Below are positions 3,381-9,686 of a stretch of DNA of 9,686 nt, in pieces. The notes below the pieces were generated by a model. That model did not search any database. It saw only the letters and a program-made list of their open reading frames with translations, and was not told where the DNA came from. Numbering within the stretch: the first letter of the stretch is position 1; every line of letters starts with the position of its first letter. The position numbers were made by a program, and so were the translations under genes. This stretch comes from an uncultured Blautia sp. (lineage in GTDB: Bacteria; Bacillota; Clostridia; Lachnospirales; Lachnospiraceae), in contig CAAFRY010000200.1 of NCBI GenBank assembly GCA_900765525.1, positions 1-9,686 on the forward strand. The letters are read 5' to 3'.

Positions 3381-6257
3381 ATGGCAAAACTTATTTTTAC
3401 TTCCCGATATTTAAAAGATGCAAAACCATCTCAGAAAGAAAATTATGTCCATTACATTGGAACGCGGAAAGGGGTAGAGAAAATTGATACAAGTAAAAAG
3501 CACCTCCCAGCAACGGTGAGTCAAAAGAAGTTAGTGCATCAGCTCCTGCAGGATTTTCCGGCGACAAAAGAAATGCTGGAGTATGAAGATTATCAAAGAA
3601 AACCAACAATCGAAAATGCCTCGGAATTTATTTCCTGTGTATTGGAACAAAATCTTGATATAGCAGCGACGCGAAAAAATTATGTGGATTATCTGGCGCA
3701 TCGTCCCCGTGTAGAAAAGATTGGTGAGCATGGTCTGTTTACAGATGAGGGAGAACCGGTGGTTCTTGGACAGGTGCAGAATCAAGTGGCAGATCACAAG
3801 GGAATTGTGTGGACCCATGTGATTTCCCTTCGGCGCGAGGATGCAGCCCGGTTAGGGTATGACAGTGCTGTTCAGTGGATGGCATTGCTGCGTTCCAAAC
3901 GGGCAATGCTGTGTAAGCATATGAAAATTGACAGCGCCAATCTGAAATGGTACGCTGCATTTCATAATGAAAGCCATCATCCCCATGTTCATCTATTGGT
4001 GTACTCAGTAAAAGATGGAGAAGGGTATCTGACAAAGCAGTCGATTGAGGCCATGCGTTCTGAGCTGGCGCATGATATTTTCCGTCAGGATTTTGCAAAT
4101 ATTTATGAGGAACAGGCGCAGTCTCGTATGGATTTAAAGGAACGGTCGGAAGTTGTAATGAAGACATGGATAGATGAAATACGGGCGGGGACGCTTAAGA
4201 GTTCGGAAATTGAAACCAGTATGATGCAGCTTTCTAAACGGCTGCAGAATACAGGTGGGAAAAAGGTTTATGGCTACCTGAAGAGAGATGTGAAGGATCT
4301 GGTCGATCACATCGTAGACGAGTTGGAGAAAGATGACCGGGTGTCTGCCCTGTACCGGGAATGGGGGCTATGGCAGGATGAGATTGTGAAGACCTACCGA
4401 AAACAGACGGAAGAATTACCGCCTTTATCAAAACAGCCTAAATTAAAAAGTATCAAAAATATGGTGATTGCAGAAGCATTGAGGCTTGGCAGTCATCATT
4501 TTTTGTTTGAAGAGAATGAAGATGGATACTCAGAACCAAAGGACGATTTTTTTATACAAGAACCAGATCCGGTAGCAGAGCTGACAGGGGAACTAGATTC
4601 GGACTATGCGGAGGAGGAACTCAAGCAAGAGCTTTTTCCTAATGGCAGAAAAGAAAAATCCAGTTCCAACTGGTGGACAGATGGATATATACAGGCTAGG
4701 AATTATTTGTATGGCAGCGATTCTACATTACAGGATTTTGAAAAGGCATATCAGAAGTTCCTTCAGGAAGCAGAGCAGGGGAATGGGTTTGCCATGCACG
4801 ACCTTGGTCGAATGTTTGCGGATGGCTTGGGACGGGATGCGGATGTTGGGCTGGCACAGAAATGGTATGAGAAAGCATTGGAAGCATTTCTTGTAAGAGA
4901 AGAATCCGTAAAGAAAAAGGAGAAACCCTATCTGCAATATCGTATTGGGAAAATGTATGCTTCTGGTTTGGGAGCAGAACAAAATTATGAAAAGGCGGCA
5001 CACTGGTTTTCTCAGGCGGCTGCAATGGATCATAAGTATGCCCAGTATTCGCTGGCTGGGCTTTACCGGCGGGGCCGGGGGGTGGAGCAAAATGATATAC
5101 GGGCGTTTTCTCTATATATGAGTTCAGCAGAGCAGGGAAATCCTTATGCCAGCCTGGAACTGGCGAAGATGTATAGGGATGGTTTGGGTACAGAGCCGGA
5201 TTTACAGCAGGCAGAGTGGAGATTTCAGAATGCGTATTCCGGTTTTGTGGTTCTGGAAGAAAAAAGTCATGATGATAAACTCCAGTACCGGATTGGTCAG
5301 ATGCTTCATACTGGAACGGGAACCAGCAAAGATGATGAGGGGGCGGCCAGGTATTGGGAAAAGTCTGCAAAGCTGGGGAATATCAATGCTCAGTATGCAC
5401 TTGGAACACTCTGGCTGGAAACGGGAAGTGGAGACAGCGGCCAGGCAGTGGAATGGCTTACAAAAGCAGCAAATGCAGAGCACTCAGCCGCCCAGTATGT
5501 GTTGGGGAAATTATACCAGGATGGTGTGTATTTTAATAAAGATATGGATCAGGCCATGAAATGGTTCCGCGCTGCAGCAGAACTTGGAAATGAATATGCT
5601 GCATATCGGATGGGATGTTTGTTGCTTTTGGGGGAGGAAATACCGAAGGATGTGGAAGCGGCTGTGAAGTGGCTCAGCCTGTCAGCGGAAAAAGGAAATC
5701 CATATGCGCAGTATCGGCTTGGAATGCTATATCTCAAGGGGGAAGTGTTTTCTCCTCAAGTGGAAGTGGCAATGAAATGGCTTCAACAGGCAGCGGAGCA
5801 GAAAAATGAATGGGCCTTTTATCAGTTAGGGAAGTTATATCTTTCAGGAGAACATGTAACGAAAAATGTGGAAACAGCAGTACATTACCTGGGATTATGT
5901 GCGGAAAAAGGAAACCAGTATGCCCAGTATGTATTGGGAAAGTTATATCTCTGTGGCAGAGATGTTTCCCGTGATCGGGAAAAGGCAGTGGAATATCTGA
6001 CAGCATCGGCAGAACAAGGAAATCTGTATGCCAGTTTTTTACTGGAACATCTGGATGCATATCAGGATCCATCCTTGTTTCTGGCAGCAACCAGACTGCT
6101 TCATCATCTGGAAAAGCTGTTTTGCGAAGAAGCACAGAGACCAATGGAAATGAAGCGGTATCAGATTGACCGGAAACGACGCAGGAAACTGTTAGAGAAA
6201 AAGCAGGCTCAAGGACATCATAGGGAGGATCAGGAGCCAGCACAAGGTATTTATTGA
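3381..6257 (+). CDS. mobP3: MobP3-type relaxase with C-terminal Sel1 repeats
   Basis: The protein has 958 residues. The N-terminal part (1-260) is a MOBP relaxase. Its three-histidine metal motif is HNESHHPHVH, with His195, His200, His202 and His204, and tyrosine-rich segments lie at 22-25 and 101-104. It would nick oriT, stay joined to the 5' end through a tyrosine and pilot the strand into the recipient. Residues 260-425 are helical and charged. From about 434 to 890 there are roughly twelve Sel1 repeats of about 36 residues (AQYxLGxLY...G...D...A..W...AAE.GN), a TPR-like solenoid for protein contacts. The last 70 residues are basic and may bind DNA. AAAAAGGAG lies just upstream of the ATG. 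It heads a tight operon with the primase-like and coupling genes. The family call is strong; which tyrosine is catalytic is uncertain. Confidence 0.93.
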   Translation: MAKLIFTSRYLKDAKPSQKENYVHYIGTRKGVEKIDTSKKHLPATVSQKKLVHQLLQDFPATKEMLEYEDYQRKPTIENASEFISCVLEQNLDIAATRKNYVDYLAHRPRVEKIGEHGLFTDEGEPVVLGQVQNQVADHKGIVWTHVISLRREDAARLGYDSAVQWMALLRSKRAMLCKHMKIDSANLKWYAAFHNESHHPHVHLLVYSVKDGEGYLTKQSIEAMRSELAHDIFRQDFANIYEEQAQSRMDLKERSEVVMKTWIDEIRAGTLKSSEIETSMMQLSKRLQNTGGKKVYGYLKRDVKDLVDHIVDELEKDDRVSALYREWGLWQDEIVKTYRKQTEELPPLSKQPKLKSIKNMVIAEALRLGSHHFLFEENEDGYSEPKDDFFIQEPDPVAELTGELDSDYAEEELKQELFPNGRKEKSSSNWWTDGYIQARNYLYGSDSTLQDFEKAYQKFLQEAEQGNGFAMHDLGRMFADGLGRDADVGLAQKWYEKALEAFLVREESVKKKEKPYLQYRIGKMYASGLGAEQNYEKAAHWFSQAAAMDHKYAQYSLAGLYRRGRGVEQNDIRAFSLYMSSAEQGNPYASLELAKMYRDGLGTEPDLQQAEWRFQNAYSGFVVLEEKSHDDKLQYRIGQMLHTGTGTSKDDEGAARYWEKSAKLGNINAQYALGTLWLETGSGDSGQAVEWLTKAANAEHSAAQYVLGKLYQDGVYFNKDMDQAMKWFRAAAELGNEYAAYRMGCLLLLGEEIPKDVEAAVKWLSLSAEKGNPYAQYRLGMLYLKGEVFSPQVEVAMKWLQQAAEQKNEWAFYQLGKLYLSGEHVTKNVETAVHYLGLCAEKGNQYAQYVLGKLYLCGRDVSRDREKAVEYLTASAEQGNLYASFLLEHLDAYQDPSLFLAATRLLHHLEKLFCEEAQRPMEMKRYQIDRKRRRKLLEKKQAQGHHREDQEPAQGIY

Positions 6258-6271
6258 CGAAGGAGGATGGC

Positions 6272-7210
6272 ATGGGAGAATTTGTTTATTTTACGGAAGA
6301 ACAGAAACAGAGGGCCAATGCGGTGGATCTGGAAGATTTTCTTTCCAGGCAGGGGGAAAAGCTGCTTCGTTCTGGAAGAGAAAAGCGCCTGGCCAGTGAT
6401 CACAGTATTACAGTGAGGGGAAATCGATGGTATGATCACGCGACAGAAAAGGGAGGCTGTGCCATTGACTTTGTGCGGATGTTTTATAACCAGAGCTTTC
6501 CGGACGCAGTTACAATGCTACTTGGCGGAGAACAGGGAGTTGCATACCGGGAAAGCGCGAATCAGCAACTAGAACCGAAAAAGCCATTCGTACTTCCAGA
6601 GGCGAACCAGACCATGCACCGTGCTTTTGCGTATCTGATAAAGACAAGGTGTGTGGATCCTAAAGTAGTATCTGTATTTGCAGGAAAACACATGATTTAT
6701 GAAGATGTCAAATATCATAATGTTGTGTTTGTGGGTTTTGATTCAGATGGAATTCCACGCCATGCACATAAAAGTGGAACCTGTCAGAAGGGACAACCAT
6801 TTAAGGGGAATGTAGAAGGATGTGATCCAAGGTACAGTTTTCGTTGGATTGGGAAGAGTAATACCGTGTATGTATTTGAGGCACCGATTGATATGCTGTC
6901 TTTTATTTCCATGTATCAAAAGGGGTGGATGGATCATAGTTATGTGGCACTCTGTGGGGTGGCAGAACATGCATTGATGCAGCTTTTGAATGATGCACCG
7001 CACATCTCCCAAATTGCTTTATGTCTGGATCATGATAAGGCGGGAATCCAGGCAAGGGAACGGATAAAGAAAAACCTGTCTGAGCGGGGATACCATATGG
7101 TATTCTCGCTTTTTTCAAATCTTAAGGATTGGAATGAGGATCTTCAAGAACTGAAGAAGCCACCGCCGGAATATATGAATAGACAGCAGACAGTTATACA
7201 GATGATGTGA
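6272..7210 (+). CDS. DUF3991/TOPRIM primase-like protein
   Basis: The protein has 312 residues. Residues 40-85 (WYDHATEKGGCAIDFVRMF region) resemble the zinc-finger fold of DnaG-type primases, but the usual CHC2 zinc ligands are not all present. A DUF3991-like section spans about 115-185. A TOPRIM domain follows, with Glu203 in VFEAPIDML and Asp253/Asp255 in CLDHDKAG as metal ligands; KDWNEDL (285-291) is a typical closing motif. These element-borne proteins are thought to prime complementary-strand synthesis after transfer, but this is inferred from the fold. I place the start at ATG 6272, with AAGGAGG (6260-6266) five bases upstream. A TTG at 6254 is in frame but overlaps that ribosome binding site. 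It begins 14 bp after the relaxase stop. Confidence 0.9.
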   Translation: MGEFVYFTEEQKQRANAVDLEDFLSRQGEKLLRSGREKRLASDHSITVRGNRWYDHATEKGGCAIDFVRMFYNQSFPDAVTMLLGGEQGVAYRESANQQLEPKKPFVLPEANQTMHRAFAYLIKTRCVDPKVVSVFAGKHMIYEDVKYHNVVFVGFDSDGIPRHAHKSGTCQKGQPFKGNVEGCDPRYSFRWIGKSNTVYVFEAPIDMLSFISMYQKGWMDHSYVALCGVAEHALMQLLNDAPHISQIALCLDHDKAGIQARERIKKNLSERGYHMVFSLFSNLKDWNEDLQELKKPPPEYMNRQQTVIQMM

Positions 7211-7225
7211 GAGGAGGGGAGTAGG

Positions 7226-9043
7226 ATACAGGGAGTCATTATATTTATTTGTATAGGTTTGGGGATGTTCGCTGTAATCGGCAGTCTGGTAATGATATCA
7301 AATCATTATACCTTAAACGGAATTAAATCGAGAACGGTAGGAGACGGGCAGTATGGAACTGCACGGTTTGCAACGGAAAAGGAAATACGGGAAACGTATG
7401 CACATGTACCATATGAACCGGAACAATGGAGAGCAGGAAAGCATCTACCAAAAGAGCAGGGGCTGGTAGTTGGATGCAAAAAGAAAGGAAATTCCATTTC
7501 AGCACTGGTAGACAGTGGAGATATTCACTGTCTCATGATCGGGGCAGCAGGAGTGGGTAAGACCGCAAACTTCTTATACCCTAATATCGAATATGCCTGT
7601 GCTTCTGGAATGAGTTTCCTCACCACAGACACGAAGGGCGATCTGTTTCGTAATTATGCAGGTATAGCCAAGGAATATTATGGCTATCGGATTTCCATTC
7701 TGGATTTACGAAATCCCACCCGTTCTGATGGCAACAATATCCTGACGCTGGTTAATAAATACATGGATGAGTATTTAAAGAATCCTGAAAATCTGGCAGC
7801 AAAGGCAAGAGCAGAGAAGTATGCGAAAATTACAGCTAAAACAATCATCTGCTCTGAAGGGGCTTCTGCCAGCAGTTATGGACAAAATGCTTTTTTCTAT
7901 GATGCAGCAGAAGGTTTGCTGACTTCTGTGATTCTGTTGATTGCAGAGTATTGCCCGCCAGAGAAACGCCATATCATTTCTGTGTTCAAGCTGATTCAGG
8001 ATCTTCTGGCGCCATCCCCCGTGAAGAACCGGAGCCTGTTCCAGTTACTTATGGATAAGCTGCCACCTACTCACAAGGCGAAGTGGTTTGCAGGAGCAGC
8101 TTTAAATTCTGCGGATCAGGCAATGGCCTCTGTGCTATCCACAACAATGTCCAGATTGAATGCGTTTCTGGATTCTGAGATGGAACAGATCCTGTGCTTT
8201 GAGAGTACTTTGGACACGGAAACATTCTGTAGGGAAAAGTCAGCAATTTTTATTGTGCTGCCGGAAGAAGATAACACGAAGTATTTTATGGTATCCCTGT
8301 TTTTACAACAGCTTTACCGGGAAATGTTGACGATTGCAGATGAACATGGAGGAAAGCTGCCCAACAGAGTCATGATGTTTGCAGATGAAATCGGAACCAT
8401 ACCAAAAATTGAATCCATGGAGATGATGTTTTCCGCAGGCCGTTCAAGACGGATCAGCATGGTTCCTATCATTCAAAGCTTTGCGCAGTTGGAAAAGAAT
8501 TATGGAAAAGAAGGTTCCAGTATTATCATCGATAACTGCCAGGATATTTTGTTTGGAGGTTTTGCACCAAACTCAGAGAGCGCAGAAATTTTATCAAAAG
8601 CATTGGGAAACAGAACAGTGTTGTCTGGTTCTATATCCAGAGGAAAAAATGACCCCAGCCAGAGCCTGCAAATGATGAGCAGACCATTAATGGCGCCGGA
8701 GGAGTTAAAGACCTTGCCAAAAGGGAATTTCATTCTTGCTAAGACAGGGGTATGCCCTATGAAGACAAGACTTCCTTTGTTTTTAAAATGGGGTATCCGG
8801 TTTGAGGAGGTTTATGAAGTCCCGGAACAGGCAGCAAGAGAGGTTGTATATGCTGACCGATTGGAATTGGAGGAGGAAATAGTAAGGCGGTCTGATTTTG
8901 ATGAGGAAGACTTATGGAGGGGATCTGTTGAAAGCGGAAAGTTGGAGGAGGCTTCTTTTTTAGGGGGAAAGGCTCATGGAGAGACAGCGAAGGAAAAACA
9001 GCATAAGGCAGCTACTCGAAGACCACCTCTTAGAACCGATTAG
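7226..9043 (+). CDS. VirD4/TraG-type coupling ATPase, CD1115-like, unusual start
   Basis: This is the type IV coupling protein that links the relaxosome to the secretion channel and pumps DNA using ATP. Counting from TTG 7259, Walker A GAAGVGKT is at 95-102 and Walker B VMMFADEIG at 371-379. SFAQLEKNYG and GGFAPNSES are further family blocks, and the C-terminus is acidic. The membrane helix needs sequence upstream of that TTG: the frame is open from 7211 and reads QGVIIFICIGLGMFAVIG, then SLVMI. The ribosome binding site AGGAGG (7212-7217) points to a start near 7226, where the codon is ATA, not ATG. I chose 7226 (605 residues) because it gives a full helix and good spacing. The alternative is TTG 7259, with 594 residues and a shortened helix. 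The gene starts 15 bp after the primase-like gene. Confidence 0.88.
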   Translation: MQGVIIFICIGLGMFAVIGSLVMISNHYTLNGIKSRTVGDGQYGTARFATEKEIRETYAHVPYEPEQWRAGKHLPKEQGLVVGCKKKGNSISALVDSGDIHCLMIGAAGVGKTANFLYPNIEYACASGMSFLTTDTKGDLFRNYAGIAKEYYGYRISILDLRNPTRSDGNNILTLVNKYMDEYLKNPENLAAKARAEKYAKITAKTIICSEGASASSYGQNAFFYDAAEGLLTSVILLIAEYCPPEKRHIISVFKLIQDLLAPSPVKNRSLFQLLMDKLPPTHKAKWFAGAALNSADQAMASVLSTTMSRLNAFLDSEMEQILCFESTLDTETFCREKSAIFIVLPEEDNTKYFMVSLFLQQLYREMLTIADEHGGKLPNRVMMFADEIGTIPKIESMEMMFSAGRSRRISMVPIIQSFAQLEKNYGKEGSSIIIDNCQDILFGGFAPNSESAEILSKALGNRTVLSGSISRGKNDPSQSLQMMSRPLMAPEELKTLPKGNFILAKTGVCPMKTRLPLFLKWGIRFEEVYEVPEQAAREVVYADRLELEEEIVRRSDFDEEDLWRGSVESGKLEEASFLGGKAHGETAKEKQHKAATRRPPLRTD

Positions 9044-9058
9044 CAGAGAGGAGAACAG

Positions 9059-9322
9059 ATGGCTTATTTTTCTAAAATTTATTCTTCAGATCTGCCTCAT
9101 CGGGCTAAAGCTGTGTATATGTATTTGAAAGACCGGAGTAATACAGACGGACAATGCTATCCTGCGATTGGTACTATCGCAAAGGAATTAAACCTATCAC
9201 GGAGAACTGTAGAGCGGGCGATTCAGGATCTGGTAAAGGCTGGGCTTATAAAAAAGGAACAGAGGTGGCGTGAAAACGGAGGAAAAAGCAGTCTTTTGTA
9301 TACGCTGATAGACAGCAGCTAA
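9059..9322 (+). CDS. Winged-helix protein, replication-initiator-like N-terminus
   Basis: The 87-residue protein opens with YFSKIYSSDLPHRAKAVYMYLKDRSN and then CYPAIGTIAKELNLSRRTVERAIQDLVKAGLIKKEQR. The latter is a helix-turn-helix (about 34-68) with a following beta-wing (RWRENGGKSSLLYTLID). This pattern is common at the N-terminus of RepA-type replication initiators and in stand-alone HTH proteins of clostridial elements. At this length it lacks the rest of an initiator, so a regulator or a short accessory factor is more likely. AGAGGAG lies a few bases before the ATG. It starts 15 bp after the coupling gene and is last in the operon; a hairpin follows at 9330. Confidence 0.8.
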   Translation: MAYFSKIYSSDLPHRAKAVYMYLKDRSNTDGQCYPAIGTIAKELNLSRRTVERAIQDLVKAGLIKKEQRWRENGGKSSLLYTLIDSS

Positions 9323-9329
9323 AAGATAC

Positions 9330-9362
9330 GCCACCAAGGGATCAGTTTGTTTTCTTGGTGGC
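9330..9362 (+). terminator. Perfect 9-bp hairpin after the transfer operon
   Basis: GCCACCAAG (9330-9338) pairs perfectly with CTTGGTGGC (9354-9362) around a 15-base loop that itself contains TTTGTTTT. It lies eight bases after the HTH stop, where a terminator is expected, but no T-run follows the 3' arm. It may be a Rho-dependent or weak terminator, or an mRNA-stabilising stem. A protein-binding site is also possible. Confidence 0.5.
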
Positions 9363-9391
9363 ATATGGGATATGGCAATATGACATATGAA
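9363..9391. repeat. Short ATATG-type repeat cluster
   Basis: Four copies of an ATATG core occur at 7- to 8-base spacing: ATATGGG, ATATGGC, ATATGAC and ATATGAA (9363-9391). CATATG, itself palindromic, occurs at both ends. Arrays like this can be operators or small iterons. The neighbouring winged-helix gene is a candidate binder, but the run is short and could be chance in AT-rich DNA. Confidence 0.3.
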
Positions 9392-9525
9392 GAGAAGGTA
9401 TCACTTGAAGAAATATAATAATCAGAGAAAAAATTAGACAGTTATCTATAAAAAAAGAAGGTGAGTGTGAGGTTAATGCGTATCAATTTTTGGTGAATAT
9501 AAAACAACTTAGGGTAAGAAAAATA

Positions 9526-9554
9526 TTCCCGAATAAAACAATATGTGGTATAAT
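9526..9554 (+). promoter_or_regulatory. Extended -10 promoter for the truncated gene
   Basis: TATAAT (9549-9554) is preceded by TGG, giving the extended -10 form TGnTATAAT. The -35 position holds TTCCCG (9526-9531) at 17-bp spacing, a poor match that an extended -10 can tolerate. The start would be near 9561, about 30 bases before the next ATG. The surrounding 9420-9590 stretch is strongly AT-rich and otherwise shows no gene. Confidence 0.6.
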
Positions 9555-9590
9555 AAAAGACAATGCTATGTGAATAAAAAGGGTGTTGCG

Positions 9591-9686
9591 ATGAATCAAT
9601 ATATTGGACAGCAATTTGCTGCTTTAAGATACGAAAAAAATATTTTGGTTGTTGAAGAAACTACATCTGCTGGTGGATGCGGCTCC
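9591..9686 (+). CDS. Partial gene, possible peptide precursor N-terminus
   Basis: ATG 9591 is preceded by AGGGTG (9580-9585) at five-base spacing and by an extended -10 promoter, so it looks like a real, separately transcribed gene. The frame stays open for 32 codons to the window end. The visible part begins MNQYIGQQFAALRYEKN and continues ILVVEETTSAGGCGS. I do not recognise the family with confidence. A short hydrophilic leader with acidic residues, then Thr-Thr, Gly-Gly and Cys, recalls leaders of ribosomally made peptides such as streptolysin S-like precursors. Thirty-two residues cannot establish this, and it may equally be the start of an ordinary protein. It is probably cargo, not a transfer gene. 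Confidence 0.55.
   Translation, partial: MNQYIGQQFAALRYEKNILVVEETTSAGGCGS

Noticed and set aside
4723..5370. 215-codon open frame on the minus strand
   Set aside because: It is antisense to the Sel1 repeats, is rich in Pro and His as expected of a shadow frame, and has no ribosome binding site.
4740..6030. Periodic DNA similarity at about 108-base intervals, considered as a repeat array or CRISPR
   Set aside because: The period is the Sel1 protein repeat. The copies are degenerate at DNA level, lie in one open frame, and have no uniform repeat-spacer pattern.
6254..6271. Upstream TTG start for the primase-like gene
   Set aside because: It would translate the AAGGAGG ribosome binding site itself. 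ATG 6272 has ideal spacing from that site.
9365..9418. 17-codon frame MGYGNMTYEEKVSLEEI
   Set aside because: It starts right at the 3' arm of a hairpin with no properly spaced ribosome binding site, and no family can be assigned. It is more likely part of the repeat cluster.

Overview
The window looks like part of an integrative conjugative or mobilizable element of a Clostridia-class Bacillota, probably Lachnospiraceae. Moderate G+C, strong AGGAGG-type ribosome binding sites and close gene packing fit this. So do a MobP3-type relaxase carrying Sel1 repeats, a DUF3991/TOPRIM primase-like protein and a CD1115-type VirD4 coupling protein. All family calls come from reading the sequence; no database search was run.

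Layout. Positions 1-680 are mostly non-coding. They hold a terminator-like hairpin (108-138) and then a dense set of inverted repeats (354-560) that I read as a candidate oriT. The strongest part is a nested inverted repeat with a CATCCTG|T motif on the minus strand, which resembles the nic consensus of MOBP relaxases. Next comes a ribbon-helix-helix protein (681-1094), a plausible relaxosome accessory. Twenty bases after it is a short decayed reading frame (1115-1219) that resembles the first codons of the relaxase gene.

Positions about 1190-3360 are a more AT-rich cargo island with its own promoter and terminator. It encodes an NTF2/SnoaL-like protein, a yjdF-type (azaaromatic-sensing) riboswitch followed by YjdF (DUF2992), a TfoX/Sxy N-terminal-domain protein and a small alpha/beta hydrolase. 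The island ends in a Rho-independent terminator just before the relaxase ribosome binding site.

Positions 3381-9322 are a compact transfer and DNA-processing operon: relaxase with about twelve Sel1 repeats, primase-like protein, coupling ATPase, and a winged-helix protein resembling the N-terminal part of replication initiators. Gaps are 14-15 bp. The coupling protein has no normal start codon where one is expected; an ATA sits at the well-spaced position.

After 9322 there is a perfect hairpin, a short run of ATATG-type repeats and an AT-rich stretch. An extended -10 promoter then drives a reading frame cut by the window end. Its first 32 residues end in a Gly-Gly-Cys segment reminiscent of RiPP precursor leaders, but too little is visible to be sure.

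Working together: the RHH protein and relaxase would assemble at the candidate oriT, the relaxase would nick the minus strand, and the coupling ATPase would pass the complex to a secretion channel encoded outside the window. The primase-like protein would help complementary-strand synthesis or element replication. The cargo would travel as a passenger whose yjdF gene is switched by small aromatic compounds.
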